Assembly (NCBI RefSeq): GCF_000285295.1
Contig: NZ_CADP01000004.1
Location: forward strand, 32,701 to 96,700
DNA from: Komagataeibacter europaeus LMG 18890
Lineage (GTDB): Bacteria; Pseudomonadota; Alphaproteobacteria; Acetobacterales; Acetobacteraceae
Length of the DNA stretch: 64,000 bases
Direction of reading: 5' to 3'
The notes under the pieces were generated by a model that made no database searches, had not been told where the DNA came from, and saw nothing but the letters and a program-made list of their open reading frames with translations. The stretch's first letter is position 1; each line of letters begins with the position of its first letter. Positions 18,164 through 27,819 of the stretch are shown piece after piece. A program made the translations under genes and the position numbers.

Positions 18164-19402
18164 TCAGGGTGCGTGGGATGCGTCCGCCCGTCGGTTGCAG
18201 GCATGACGCCACGTGTTGCACGCCACCATGCAGCCCACGCCCACCATGACCACCACCGCCAGCGGCGCGGGGGAATGGAAGGGCACGTGCCCGAGGATGA
18301 AACCGCTGCCCGCCGCAAGGGAAAACTGGATGGTGCCCATCAATGCCGACGCACTGCCCGCCTGGTGGCCATGATGGGTAAAGGCCAGCACCGTGGCGTT
18401 TGGCCCCACGAACCCCAGGCAGCCGGTAATGCAGCTGATCAGCACGCAGACCAGAGCGGGATGCGCGGGACCGGCAATGCCTGCAAGCGACAGCACCAGG
18501 CACGCCACCGCCGCCACCACGCTGCACGCGATGCCACCGTCCAGCAGCCGTGACAGGTCGATCCGGTGGACCAGGCTACCGTTCAGTTGCGCGCAGGCGA
18601 TGAATATCCCGGCGTTCATGCCGAAAAACACCCCGAACTTGGTGGGCGTGAACCCAAGCAGGTGTTCAAACACCATGGGCGCGGAGGTGATGTAGGCGAA
18701 CATGACGAACGAGGAAAAGCTGTTGATCAGCGCACTGGACATGAACACCGGTTCACGTATCAGGCCGGCATAACGGGCGATCGTGCCGGTCAGCGAAAAG
18801 GCGATGCGCTTTTCCACCGGCATGGTGTCGGGCATGGTCGCAAGCACCGTCAGCAGCCCCAGCACGCCATAGATGACCGCGATCGTGAAAATCCACCGCC
18901 AGTGGCCCATCATCAGCACCAGGCTGCCCAGTGACGGCGCAAGGATGGGCATGACCCCAAAGACCAGCATGAGCTGTGACATGATGCGCGCGCCCGCGGC
19001 CCCCGTTGCCACGTCGCGCACGATGGCGCGCGGCAGGACCGCGCACGCCGCCCCGCCCAGCGCCGAGACAAAGCGGCACAGGCAGAACAGGTCGAAGCCC
19101 GTGGCCACGGCGCACCCGACCGATCCCACCGTAAACAGCACCAGCCCCCCCAGCAGCGGCAGCCTGCGACCCAGCCGGTCGGAAATCGGGCCAAGGCTGA
19201 ACTGTCCCACCGCCAGCCCCGCGAACCATGCCGCCAGCGTGACCTGGCTGGCCCCCGCGCGTCCCCCCGCCAGTTCCGCGTCCATGATGGGAAAGGCGGG
19301 CAGGTACATGTCGGTTGCCAGTGGACCGATGGCCGTAAGCAGCCCCAGCAGGGCAATCATCCAGAATGGCATGACGGGAACGGGGATACGACGCGTGGGC
19401 AT
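18164..19402 (-). CDS. Bcr/CflA family multidrug efflux transporter (MFS)
   Basis: About 412 residues with twelve predicted membrane helices. The N-terminal half carries ATDMYLPAFP and GPISDRLGRRLPLL, the drug:H+ antiporter motif A region of Bcr/CflA proteins. ATG 19402 (MPTRRIPVP) gives the usual length; an upstream ATG at 19459 would add a polar leader. The exported drug cannot be inferred. A 7-bp hairpin CCTGCCG/CGGCAGG at 18098-18116 lies 48 bases beyond the stop and may be part of its terminator, without a T tract. Confidence 0.88.
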   Translation of the reverse strand: MPTRRIPVPVMPFWMIALLGLLTAIGPLATDMYLPAFPIMDAELAGGRAGASQVTLAAWFAGLAVGQFSLGPISDRLGRRLPLLGGLVLFTVGSVGCAVATGFDLFCLCRFVSALGGAACAVLPRAIVRDVATGAAGARIMSQLMLVFGVMPILAPSLGSLVLMMGHWRWIFTIAVIYGVLGLLTVLATMPDTMPVEKRIAFSLTGTIARYAGLIREPVFMSSALINSFSSFVMFAYITSAPMVFEHLLGFTPTKFGVFFGMNAGIFIACAQLNGSLVHRIDLSRLLDGGIACSVVAAVACLVLSLAGIAGPAHPALVCVLISCITGCLGFVGPNATVLAFTHHGHQAGSASALMGTIQFSLAAGSGFILGHVPFHSPAPLAVVVMVGVGCMVACNTWRHACNRRADASHAP

Positions 19403-19535
19403 GGGAATCCGGGCGGTCAGGGAGTGGCGCGGCGGATGCCGCGCCATCCCGCATATCAATTCCCGGCGGCTTGTCCATCATTCATGGCGCATGTAACACA
19501 TGCATGACCCGAAGGATGGCTGACCGGCGGCGGCT

Positions 19536-20198
19536 TCAGACCCCGAAGCTGGCCACCAGGTCCGCCAGCCCCACCTGACGGTGGCGTTCCAGCCTGGCCG
19601 CCACCAGCACGGCGCGGGCTTCGGCGATGGCCTGGTCCAGGTCGGAATTGATGATGACGTGATCGAATTCATTCCAGTGCGAGATCTCGTCGCGCGCGGC
19701 CTGCATGCGGCGCGCGATTTCGTCCGCCTCATCCGATGCGCGGCCATGCAGCCTGCGTTCCAGTTCCGCGATCGAGGGTGGCAGGACGAACAGGCTGATC
19801 ACATCCCCCGGTAGGGCGGCACGGATCTGGCGGTGCCCCTGCCAGTCGATATCGAACACCATGTCGCGCCCCTCCGCCAGGGCCTGCTCCACCGGGGCGC
19901 GCGGGGTGCCATATCCCCGCCCGAACACCGTGGCCCATTCCAGCATCTCACCCGCTTCCGCCATGCGGGTAAATTCTTCCATGCTGCGGAAATGGTAATG
20001 GATTCCGTCACTTTCGCCCGGGCGGGGCTGGCGGGTGGTGACGGATACGGAATGCAGCAGTTGTGGCTCCGACGCACGTAACGCATTCGCAATGGTTGAC
20101 TTCCCCGCCCCTGATGGCGCTGAAATGACCAGACATACCCCACGGCGCCGGACCGGGGCGACTGGGGGCGTGCGGGTGGGGATGGTTGTCTGGGTCAT
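19536..20198 (-). CDS. gmk: Guanylate kinase
   Basis: 220 residues. The P-loop VISAPSGAGKSTIANAL is followed by TTRQPRPGESDGIHYHF for GMP binding, GRGYGTPRAPVEQAL and DIDWQGHRQIR. It phosphorylates GMP to GDP. AAGGAG six bases before ATG 20198 confirms the start. A proline-rich extension of about 20 residues comes before the core. It is divergent from the following dehydrogenase. Confidence 0.97.
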   Translation of the reverse strand: MTQTTIPTRTPPVAPVRRRGVCLVISAPSGAGKSTIANALRASEPQLLHSVSVTTRQPRPGESDGIHYHFRSMEEFTRMAEAGEMLEWATVFGRGYGTPRAPVEQALAEGRDMVFDIDWQGHRQIRAALPGDVISLFVLPPSIAELERRLHGRASDEADEIARRMQAARDEISHWNEFDHVIINSDLDQAIAEARAVLVAARLERHRQVGLADLVASFGV

Positions 20199-20282
20199 GC
20201 GGTTCTCCTTGACGGTGCAAATGCGCGCCGGATGCGTAAACGGGGTAGCGTTGTTCTAACAGGGTGTATGTATTCTGCGAAT

Positions 20283-21125
20283 ATGAAACAGGATTCGATA
20301 CTGATTACAGGTGCCTCGTCCGGAATTGGACGCGGGCTTGCCCTCGCCCTTGCGCGGCCGGGGCGTACGCTGCATCTGGGCGGACGCAATGCCGGCAACC
20401 TGCGCGCCGTGGCGACAGACTGCATCGCACGCGGCGCGGATGCCCGCATACGGGTGCAGGACGTCCGTGAACAGGCGGGCATGGAAGAATGGATCACGAC
20501 CGCCGGCCCGCTGGACCTGGTCTTTGCCTGCGCGGGGATTACCGCTTCCACCAGGGGCGGGGACGAAGCCCCGCATGAACCCGATGCGCAGGTCCGCCGC
20601 ATGTTCGCGACCAATATGGATGGCGTGCTGAATACGGTGCTGCCCGCCATCCACGTCATGCGCGCGCAGCCCCGCGCGGGTGATGGGGTGCGGGGGCGTA
20701 TCTGCGCCATGTCCTCGGTGGCGGGGCTTGTCTCCTTTCCCGGCACGCCGTCCTATTGCGCGTCAAAGGCGGCGGTGGACCGCTTCATGGTGGCGACGGG
20801 GGCCAACATGAAACGTGCGGGCATTGTCATGTCCAGCGTATGCTGCGGTTTTGTCGCCACCCCCATGACCACGCAGAACAGTTTCCACATGCCCGGCCTG
20901 ACCCAGACGGGTGACGCCGTGCGCGCCATCCTGTCGGGGATTGCGGCAGGCAGGCGGCGCATCTCGTTCCCGCGGTGGCTGGTGGCGGGATCCCGGTTCA
21001 TGGACCTGCTGCCGATGCGGATCGCGGAATACTATTATTATCGCCAGCCTGCGGGACAGGCGGGCACCATGGCGGAAACCGGGCTGGAAACAGGCAGTCC
21101 CGCCGCTTGCGACAATCAGGAATAG
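20283..21125 (+). CDS. Short-chain dehydrogenase/reductase
   Basis: 280 residues with a Rossmann fold: ILITGASSGIGRGLALAL (cofactor loop) at residues 5-22, CAGIT (the NAG equivalent), SSVAG with the catalytic serine, and YCASKAAVDRF with the catalytic Tyr and Lys. The C-terminus has an unusual YYYYRQPAGQ run. The substrate is unknown. ATG 20283 gives a standard N-terminus. It sits 27 bases before the RND pump, but no functional link is evident. Confidence 0.88.
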   Translation: MKQDSILITGASSGIGRGLALALARPGRTLHLGGRNAGNLRAVATDCIARGADARIRVQDVREQAGMEEWITTAGPLDLVFACAGITASTRGGDEAPHEPDAQVRRMFATNMDGVLNTVLPAIHVMRAQPRAGDGVRGRICAMSSVAGLVSFPGTPSYCASKAAVDRFMVATGANMKRAGIVMSSVCCGFVATPMTTQNSFHMPGLTQTGDAVRAILSGIAAGRRRISFPRWLVAGSRFMDLLPMRIAEYYYYRQPAGQAGTMAETGLETGSPAACDNQE

Positions 21126-21152
21126 CATGCATCCAGCACCCGGGAACAGGCA

Positions 21153-24100
21153 GTGAACCTGTGCCGTATTTTCATCCTGCGTCCGGTCGCGACCATTCTG
21201 CTGGCGGCAGCCATCGTCCTTTCGGGGCTTTTTGCCTACCGGGTCCTGCCGGTGGGCGATTTGCCCGACATCGCGGTGCCCGTCATTTATGTCGTGGCCA
21301 ACCAGCCAGGGGCATCGCCACAGCAGATGGCCAGTTCCGTCACCACCCCGCTGGAACGCAGGCTGGGACAGATCGCGGGCATCAGCGAGATTGAATCCGA
21401 TTCCAGCCAGGATAACGCCTTCATCCTGCTGACATTCAATGATTCAACCAATATCGATTCCGCCGCCAATGACGTGGAGGCTGCACTGCGCGCGGCCCGT
21501 GCCGATATGCCCGCGACGCTGGAATCACAGCCGCAGTACTGGAAGGCCAACCCGTCCGAAAATCCGATCATGATCCTGGCCCTGACATCGGACACGCAGC
21601 CGATGTCGGAACTGTATGATATCGCCAAGACACGGCTGCAGCCCCTGCTGTCACAGGTGCAGGGCGTGGGCTGGGTCGAGCTTATGGGCAGTTCCGCCCC
21701 TGCCGTGCGGGTGGAGATCAACCCGTGGCCACTGTTCAAATACGGGCTGGGGTTCGAGGACATCCGCTCCGCCCTGGCATCGGCCAACGCCAATACCCCC
21801 AAAGGCGTGATCGAGAACGACACCACGCGCTACACACTGGCCACCAATGACCAGGCGCGCAGTGCGGCGCAGTATCGCGACCTTGTCATCGGTTACCGCG
21901 ACAGCCGCCCCGTGCGGCTGCAGGACGTGGCCTATGTGCATAACGGCGTGGAAAATGAACGCCAGGTCGGCTTCCTGAACGGACACAGGGCCGCCATGGC
22001 CATTATCCTTCCGCGTGCAGGCGCCAATGTCATTCGCGTAACCGACCAGATCAAGGCCCGCCTTCCCGCCCTGCGCGCGGCCCTTCCGGCCGGGGTGACG
22101 CTGACCCCCGCCATGGACCGTTCCATCACCATCCGCGCGTCACTGGCCGATACGCAGTGGACGCTGCTGGTGTCGGTGCTGCTGGTTGTGGCCGTTGTGC
22201 TGGTGTTTCTGCGCACGCCACGATCCACCCTGATCCCGGCCATTACGGTGCCCATTTCGCTGGCGGGCACGCTGGCGATCATGTCGCTGTTCCATTTCTC
22301 GCTCGATATCCTGTCCCTCATGGCGCTGACCATCGCGACCGGCTTCGTGGTGGATGACGCCATCGTGGTGCTGGAAAACATCGCCCGCCACATGGAGGCG
22401 GGCATGGGGCGGATGGAGGCGTCGCTCAAGGGATCGCGTGAAATCGGGTTTACCGTCATGTCGATCACCATATCGCTGGTGGCGGTGTTCCTGCCGCTGC
22501 TGCTGCTGGGGGGGACGCCGGGCAAGGTCTTTTTCGAATTTTCCATGACGCTGGCCATTACCGTCACCGTTTCGCTGGTGCTCGCCCTCAGCCTGACGCC
22601 GATGATGTGCAGCCTTTTGCTGGAAGTCAGCCATGACACGCCCCTGCCCCCCGACGCGCCGTGGTGGCGGCGCTGGCCCCGCATGGCGGGCGACTGGCTG
22701 GAAGCGGGCTACCAGCATCTGCTGCGGTTTTATGAACGCACGCTGGATGTGGCGCTGCGCCACCATGTGCTGACCGCCGTGACCCTGCCGCTGAGCCTTG
22801 CGATCATGATCGGGGTGATCGTGCTCATGCCCAAGGGGATACTGCCCAAGGAAGATGTGGCCATGGTCATGAGTTTCTTCCGCGCGGACCAGACCACGTC
22901 GTTTCCCGCCATGACGGAAAAGATCCGCGCCATAAGCAATGCCCTGACCGCCGACAAGGACACGCAGGAAGTCGTCGCCTTTTCCGGGGACACCAATATC
23001 GAGGGACAGGCCTTCGCCCAGATGGTCGACCGCACCCGGCGCGATGATGGCCCCGATGAGATGATCGAACGCATCCACAAGCGGCTAGCCGATATTCCGG
23101 GGCTTGACGTGTCCCTGTTTTCGGCGGGCGACATAAGCGGCGGTGGCGGACGGCAGAAGGAAGGCGCCTATCGCTACCTGCTGACCAGTGATGACGCGGA
23201 CGCCCTTTACACATGGGTGCCTGCCCTGACATCGGCGCTGCGCACGGCCCCCGCCCTGCGCGATGTCACGACGGATGTCATGAACAATGGGGCCGCGATC
23301 CATGCCGACATCATCCGCGACCTTGCGGCGCGGTACCTGATTACGCCGCAACTGGTCAGCAACACGCTGTATGACGCGTTTGGCCAGCGCATCGCATCCA
23401 ACATCTCCACATCGCTTGCGACCTATCATGTGGTGATGGAAGTGGCGGACCAGTACCGCACATCGCCCGACATCCTGCAGTCATTCCGCATTTCCACCGC
23501 CGGTGGCAGCCCCGGCGGCGGCACGGTGTCCAATACGGTCCGCGCCCGCATGGCCACCACCACGCAGGCCAGCACCAGCACGCAGCTGAGCCAGCAGTCC
23601 TTCCGCAACGAAATCGCCAACAGGCTGGCGGGCGGCACGGGCGCGTCAAACGGGTCGGCCGTGTCATCCAGCACCGAAACCATGCTGCCCCTTTCAAACG
23701 TGGCGCGGCTTGAACCCCGCCCCACCGCCATTACCGTGTCGCACAAGGCGGGGTTCGTATCGGCGGCCATTTCCTTCAACCTTGCCCCCGGCATGGCGTT
23801 GAGTGACGCCGCCGCCACCATTGCCGACACCATGGTGCGGCTGCATGTGCCACAGACCATCCATGGCGGCTTTACCGGGCAGGCGGCGCAGTTCCAGTCC
23901 GCCATCATCAACGAGGTGCTGATCTTCATCGCGGCCCTTGTCACGATCTATGTGACGCTGGGCATCCTGTATGAAAGCTACATCCATCCGCTGACCATCA
24001 TGTCCACCCTGCCTTCGGCCGGGGTGGGGGCGGTGCTGGCGCTGTGGGCGCTGGGGCAGGAGTTTTCGCTGATCACCATGATCGGGATGATCCTGCTGGT

Positions 24101-24461
24101 GGGAATCGTGAAGAAAAACGCCATCCTGATCGTGGATTTCGCGCTGCATGCCGAACGTGACCGGGGGCTGGACGCCCGCCATGCCATTCGCGATGCATGC
24201 ATCCAGCGCTTCCGCCCCATCCTCATGACCACGCTGGCAGCGGCCCTTGGGGCCGTGCCACTGATTACCAACAGTGGCTATGGCGTGGAAATGCGCCGCC
24301 CGCTGGGCATTACGGTGGTGGGAGGGCTTATGATGAGCCAGCTGCTGACCCTCTACACCACGCCGGTCATCTATCTTTACATGGAACGCATCCGGCTATG
24401 GACCCGGCGGACCATGGGCAGGCTGCTGTCGCGCACGAAGGGACAAGAAAATTTTCGATAA
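21153..24461 (+). CDS. RND multidrug efflux transporter (HAE-1/AcrB-MdtC type)
   Basis: Inner-membrane proton-driven pump of 1102 residues, slightly longer than the usual 1030-1050. The N-terminus CRIFILRPVATILLAAAI is the classic first helix. Also present are ERRLGQIAGISEIES, the helix-4 region ATGFVVDDAIVVLENIARHME with the coupling aspartates, and a C-terminal set of helices ending in ITVVGGLMMSQLLTLYTTPVIYLY. Extra sequence rich in Ser and Thr lies around residues 780-850. The start is GTG 21153. The periplasmic adaptor and outer-membrane channel are not adjacent. Confidence 0.93.
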   Translation: MNLCRIFILRPVATILLAAAIVLSGLFAYRVLPVGDLPDIAVPVIYVVANQPGASPQQMASSVTTPLERRLGQIAGISEIESDSSQDNAFILLTFNDSTNIDSAANDVEAALRAARADMPATLESQPQYWKANPSENPIMILALTSDTQPMSELYDIAKTRLQPLLSQVQGVGWVELMGSSAPAVRVEINPWPLFKYGLGFEDIRSALASANANTPKGVIENDTTRYTLATNDQARSAAQYRDLVIGYRDSRPVRLQDVAYVHNGVENERQVGFLNGHRAAMAIILPRAGANVIRVTDQIKARLPALRAALPAGVTLTPAMDRSITIRASLADTQWTLLVSVLLVVAVVLVFLRTPRSTLIPAITVPISLAGTLAIMSLFHFSLDILSLMALTIATGFVVDDAIVVLENIARHMEAGMGRMEASLKGSREIGFTVMSITISLVAVFLPLLLLGGTPGKVFFEFSMTLAITVTVSLVLALSLTPMMCSLLLEVSHDTPLPPDAPWWRRWPRMAGDWLEAGYQHLLRFYERTLDVALRHHVLTAVTLPLSLAIMIGVIVLMPKGILPKEDVAMVMSFFRADQTTSFPAMTEKIRAISNALTADKDTQEVVAFSGDTNIEGQAFAQMVDRTRRDDGPDEMIERIHKRLADIPGLDVSLFSAGDISGGGGRQKEGAYRYLLTSDDADALYTWVPALTSALRTAPALRDVTTDVMNNGAAIHADIIRDLAARYLITPQLVSNTLYDAFGQRIASNISTSLATYHVVMEVADQYRTSPDILQSFRISTAGGSPGGGTVSNTVRARMATTTQASTSTQLSQQSFRNEIANRLAGGTGASNGSAVSSSTETMLPLSNVARLEPRPTAITVSHKAGFVSAAISFNLAPGMALSDAAATIADTMVRLHVPQTIHGGFTGQAAQFQSAIINEVLIFIAALVTIYVTLGILYESYIHPLTIMSTLPSAGVGAVLALWALGQEFSLITMIGMILLVGIVKKNAILIVDFALHAERDRGLDARHAIRDACIQRFRPILMTTLAAALGAVPLITNSGYGVEMRRPLGITVVGGLMMSQLLTLYTTPVIYLYMERIRLWTRRTMGRLLSRTKGQENFR

Positions 24462-24475
24462 TTGAAAATAGGGGG

Positions 24476-24504
24476 TTGCGGGGTCCGGCAGGGTCAGTTA
24501 AAAG
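24476..24504 (+). promoter_or_regulatory. Possible promoter of tRNA-Arg
   Basis: TTGCGG (24476-24481), a 17-base spacer and TAAAAG (24499-24504) lie just upstream of the tRNA. Transcription would begin near 24511, leaving a leader of only about six bases. The elements match the sigma70 consensus partially. Confidence 0.35.
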
Positions 24505-24516
24505 CCGCCTCACAGC

Positions 24517-24593
24517 GCACCCGTAGCTCAACTGGATAGAGCACCAGACTACGAATCTGGGGGTTAGAGGTTCGAGTCCTTTCGGGTGCGCCA
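24517..24593 (+). tRNA. tRNA-Arg (anticodon ACG)
   Basis: A 77-base cloverleaf. Acceptor arms GCACCCG and CGGGTGC pair fully, followed by discriminator G and an encoded CCA. The D arm is GCTC...GAGC. The anticodon stem CCAGA/TCTGG closes a CTACGAA loop with anticodon ACG, normally edited to ICG by TadA. The T arm contains GGTTCGAGTCC. No integrase or attachment-site duplication was seen nearby. Confidence 0.97.
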
Positions 24594-24798
24594 CTTTCCT
24601 TGAAATCAGAAATTACCGTTGTGGCGCAGCCTTCTGGTCCTGTGCCTGTCCGCATGTCCGGGCGCATGGATGCCTGCCACCCTTGCGCTATATCGCGGCA
24701 TGAAATCGTTCCTGATTCAAAAAGATGAGGTGCCTGCCGCCCCCGTGGCTGCTACACCGTTACCTGATTTTTCTTTCGTCTGAATTCAGGAAACCAGA

Positions 24799-26013
24799 AT
24801 GAGCGGGTCCAGCCTCCCCGAAAACATTCCCCCACATGCGCCATCCGAACGTTCTGGCGGCATCCTGTCCTGGATCGACCGCAGGCTTCCGGTCATAAGC
24901 GGCTTCCGGCAGGAATATATCGACTTCCGCATGCCATGGAACCTGAATGCGCTGTGGAATTTCGGGGCGATCCTGACCGCAGTGCTGGTGCTGATGCTGG
25001 CCACGGGCATTTTCCTGGCCATGAACTATACCCCCACCTCCGCCGGGGCCTTCATGTCGGTGGAGATGATTGAACGCCAGCTACCGGGTGGCTGGATGCT
25101 GCGCGCGATGCACATGACCGGGGCCAGCCTGTTCATGGCCGCGCTGTATATCCACCTGTTCCGGGGGCTGTATTACGGGTCATACAAGCAGCCGCGCGAA
25201 ATCCTGTGGCTGAGTGGCCTGGGGCTGCTGCTGATGGTCATGGTCACGGCATTCGCGGGCTATGTGCTGCCATGGGGGCAGATGTCCTACTGGGGGGCCG
25301 ATGTCGCGGGCAAGGCGGTGGGCGCCGTGCCGGTCATTGGCGGAACACTTGAACACATCATGGAAGGCAGCGACCAGCTGGGGGATATCTTCATCCACCG
25401 CTTCTTCGTGCTGCACTTCCTCATGGCGTTCGCCATTGTGGCTGTCGTGGCCTTCCATGTGGCGGCGCTGCATGTCAGCGGGCCGAACAATCCCGATGGC
25501 AAGCCGGTGCCCGAACGCCAGACCGTGCCCTTCCACCCCTATTACACCACCAAGGACCTGACGGGCCTCGTGCTGTTCGCGCTGGTGTTCGTAGCCCTTG
25601 CGTTCCTGTGGCCCGACCTGTTGTCCGAGCCGGAAAACTACCGCCCCGCCAACCCCATGCACACGCCCGCCGATATTGAACCGGAATGGTATTTCCTGCC
25701 GTTCTATGGCCTGCTGCAGTCGGTGCCGTCCAAGTTTGGCGGTCTGCTGGCGGCGGCGGGGTCGATCCTGATCCTGTTTGCGGTGCCGTGGCTGGACCGT
25801 TCGCCCGTCCGTTCGGCGCGCTTTCGCCCGGCCTGCCGGATGGGCATGGCGGGACTGGTCATATCGTTCGTGCTGATGGGACTGGTGGGCCGTCACCATG
25901 CCGAAGGCGGCTGGATGATCGCGGGCCGGATCGCGGCACTGTATTATTTCGGTTATTTCCTTGTGCTGCTGCCCCTATGCGCACGGCGTGAACGGCAGCA
26001 GTCCGACGCCTGA
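24799..26013 (+). CDS. petB: Cytochrome b (ubiquinol-cytochrome c reductase subunit)
   Basis: 404 residues with eight hydrophobic helices. The four heme ligands are spaced as expected: His105/His119 in helix B and His206/His220 in helix D, each pair 14 apart. The quinol-oxidation-site motif PEWY is at 295-298 in DIEPEWYFLPFYG. This is a full-length bacterial cytochrome b. The Rieske protein and cytochrome c1 genes, usually adjacent as petABC, are absent: a tRNA and an RND pump lie upstream and a TPP riboswitch downstream. A short frame at 24700-24783 precedes it but shows no family features. Confidence 0.93.
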   Translation: MSGSSLPENIPPHAPSERSGGILSWIDRRLPVISGFRQEYIDFRMPWNLNALWNFGAILTAVLVLMLATGIFLAMNYTPTSAGAFMSVEMIERQLPGGWMLRAMHMTGASLFMAALYIHLFRGLYYGSYKQPREILWLSGLGLLLMVMVTAFAGYVLPWGQMSYWGADVAGKAVGAVPVIGGTLEHIMEGSDQLGDIFIHRFFVLHFLMAFAIVAVVAFHVAALHVSGPNNPDGKPVPERQTVPFHPYYTTKDLTGLVLFALVFVALAFLWPDLLSEPENYRPANPMHTPADIEPEWYFLPFYGLLQSVPSKFGGLLAAAGSILILFAVPWLDRSPVRSARFRPACRMGMAGLVISFVLMGLVGRHHAEGGWMIAGRIAALYYFGYFLVLLPLCARRERQQSDA

Positions 26014-26072
26014 TACGGGATCGGGCATGGTCTTTCATCCGTGACTTGACGGATGCGGGCTGTGCCCACACT

Positions 26073-26158
26073 CTTCCTGCCTGACCGGGGTGCCCATGAC
26101 ATGTGTGGGCTGAGATCACACCCGTTGAACCTGATCTGGGTCATGCCAGCGAAGGGAG
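26073..26158 (+). promoter_or_regulatory. TPP riboswitch (THI element)
   Basis: The conserved CTGAGA (26110-26115) and GAACCTGATCTGGGT...ATGCCAGCG...AGGGAG (from 26127) mark a thiamin pyrophosphate aptamer. P1 can form between CTTCCT (26073-26078) and AGGGAG (26153-26158). A perfect 14-base palindrome GTCCCGATCGGGAC follows at 26162-26175 and may be part of the expression platform. The only gene downstream is the ThiY-like binding protein at 26238. TTGACG at 26046-26051 could serve as a -35 element. Confidence 0.95.
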
Positions 26159-26237
26159 GCTGTCCCGATCGGGACGCAAGCACCCGTTCCCTGCCTGCCG
26201 TGGATCACGGACGTCATGGAAAGGGAGCCCGTCATCC

Positions 26238-27203
26238 ATGCGAACCTTCATGCGCGCCTTCTGGGCAGCAGGTATCCTGTCCTGCACGGCGCTGGCGTTG
26301 CCTGCCCATGCCGCAAGCCAGCAGGTCACGGTCGTGCTGTACTGGTTCCTCAACGCCGATCACGCCGCCCTTCTGGCCGCCCGGTACAGCGGCGCATTCG
26401 CCCGTCATGGGCTGGATGTACAACTGGTCGCGCCAGCGGACCCCGGATCCCCCGCGCGCCTGGTCGCGGCGGGGCAGGCGGACCTGGCCATATCCTACCA
26501 GACGCAGCTTGGCATGCTGGCGGACCAGAACATCCCGCTGGTACGGGTGGGCACCCTGATCGATACCCCGCTGAATGTCCTGATTACGGGGGAAGGTGTC
26601 CACACCATCGCCGACCTGAAGGGCAAAACCATTGGCGTGTCCATGCCGGGGGTGGATGACGCGGCACTGGACACCATGCTGCATTCGGCAGGACTGGCCA
26701 TGACCGACGTGCATCAGGTCAATGTCAATTTCCAGCTGGAACAGGCCATCATAAGTCATGCCGTGGATGGCGTGATCGGGGCGGTGCGGACATATGAACT
26801 GATCGACCTGCAGCAGAAAGGGATAAAGGTTTCCGCGTTTTTCCCCGAGGAACATGGCGTGCCGATGTCAGATGAACTGATCTTCCTGGCCGGTCGCGAC
26901 CATGCGCACGATGCATGGATACGCCAGTTCATGGATGCGCTGGCGGAGGGGGCGAATACCCTGATCAACCACCCCGACGCCATGCTGGCCCAGACGATCC
27001 ATGACCACCCGGAATTCGATACGCCGCTGAACCGGGCGGCATGGCAGGCCACCCTGCCGCGCATCTGCAAGCAGCCAGCGCTGCTGGACGTGCCCCGCTA
27101 TACCGCTTTCGCCGCGTTCCTGCATGCCCATGGCATGATGACGCATGACATGCCGCTGGAACAGTACGCCATCGATCCGTTCAACCGGACTGCGGTACCC
27201 TGA
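26238..27203 (+). CDS. Thiamin-precursor ABC transporter substrate-binding protein (ThiY/NMT1-like)
   Basis: 321 residues with a signal peptide (FMRAFWAAGILSCTALALPAHA). The mature protein has the NMT1/THI5-like binding fold: VLYWFLNADHAALLAARYSG, GQADLAISYQTQLGM and DLKGKTIGVSMPG. Homologues bind HMP, its formylamino precursor or related pyrimidines. Control by a TPP riboswitch supports a thiamin role. No permease or ATPase gene adjoins it; the next gene is convergent, 8 bases away, so it must recruit a transporter encoded elsewhere. Confidence 0.88.
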   Translation: MRTFMRAFWAAGILSCTALALPAHAASQQVTVVLYWFLNADHAALLAARYSGAFARHGLDVQLVAPADPGSPARLVAAGQADLAISYQTQLGMLADQNIPLVRVGTLIDTPLNVLITGEGVHTIADLKGKTIGVSMPGVDDAALDTMLHSAGLAMTDVHQVNVNFQLEQAIISHAVDGVIGAVRTYELIDLQQKGIKVSAFFPEEHGVPMSDELIFLAGRDHAHDAWIRQFMDALAEGANTLINHPDAMLAQTIHDHPEFDTPLNRAAWQATLPRICKQPALLDVPRYTAFAAFLHAHGMMTHDMPLEQYAIDPFNRTAVP

Positions 27204-27211
27204 CCGGCATG

Positions 27212-27727
27212 TCAGTCAACGATGTTGTTCAGCATGTCCTGCTTGTGCGGCAGGAAGGTCGTGACCCGCAGGCCATGCCACGCAACAAGGCTGTCACCAA
27301 GGAACATGGCCAGCGCAATGACGGTGCAGACCAGCGCATTGCCGAACATCAGTACCAGCCACCATGCAATCGACGCATCGCGCACGCTGCCCATGAACAG
27401 CGCAAAGGCTGAGCCACAGGCCGATGCCCCACCCACGCCCGCGAACAGGATGGACGCATCCAGCAGCAGGGTACGGTAATGCAGATGCGTCAACCGGCGT
27501 AACAGCAGCACGGAATCCGTGCTGCTTTTGTCATCGGCATTTTCCAGCTTGTCGCGTACCGTCTCGATATGGTCACTGACACGGGCCAGTCGTGTATTGA
27601 ACATGTTCAGCAACGTGCCGATACCCGACAGCATGAAAACCGGTGTCAGCGCGGTCTGGATCAGGTGGGCGACACCATCAACGGATGCATCGGGAACAAG
27701 GCCGGGGAAGGCAGACACGAAAGGCAT
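27212..27727 (-). CDS. DUF2721 family membrane protein
   Basis: 171 residues. The N-terminal region has LIQTALTPVFMLSGIGTLLNMFNTRLARVSDH, the recognised DUF2721 pattern. A charged linker (DKLENADDKSSTDS) and RRLTHLHYRTLLLDASI follow, with two further membrane helices. The family has about three membrane segments and unknown function. ATG 27727 is taken as the start; an in-frame TTG at 27745 is possible. It is convergent with the ThiY-like gene. Confidence 0.85.
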   Translation of the reverse strand: MPFVSAFPGLVPDASVDGVAHLIQTALTPVFMLSGIGTLLNMFNTRLARVSDHIETVRDKLENADDKSSTDSVLLLRRLTHLHYRTLLLDASILFAGVGGASACGSAFALFMGSVRDASIAWWLVLMFGNALVCTVIALAMFLGDSLVAWHGLRVTTFLPHKQDMLNNIVD

Positions 27728-27819
27728 ATCCTTGGCTACGGGCAAAGCCTGCGTTTTTTGGGCTTATCACCGTCCACGTCAAGGACAGAGTCGATATTGC
27801 GCACACGTAAGGAGAGTCC

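Noticed and set aside
24517..24593. tRNA-Arg as an integration site for a mobile island
   Set aside because: No integrase gene and no direct repeat of the tRNA 3' end were seen on either side.
24700..24783. 27-codon frame just before the cytochrome b gene
   Set aside because: No good ribosome-binding site, ordinary composition and no resemblance to a Rieske or c1 fragment; probably chance.
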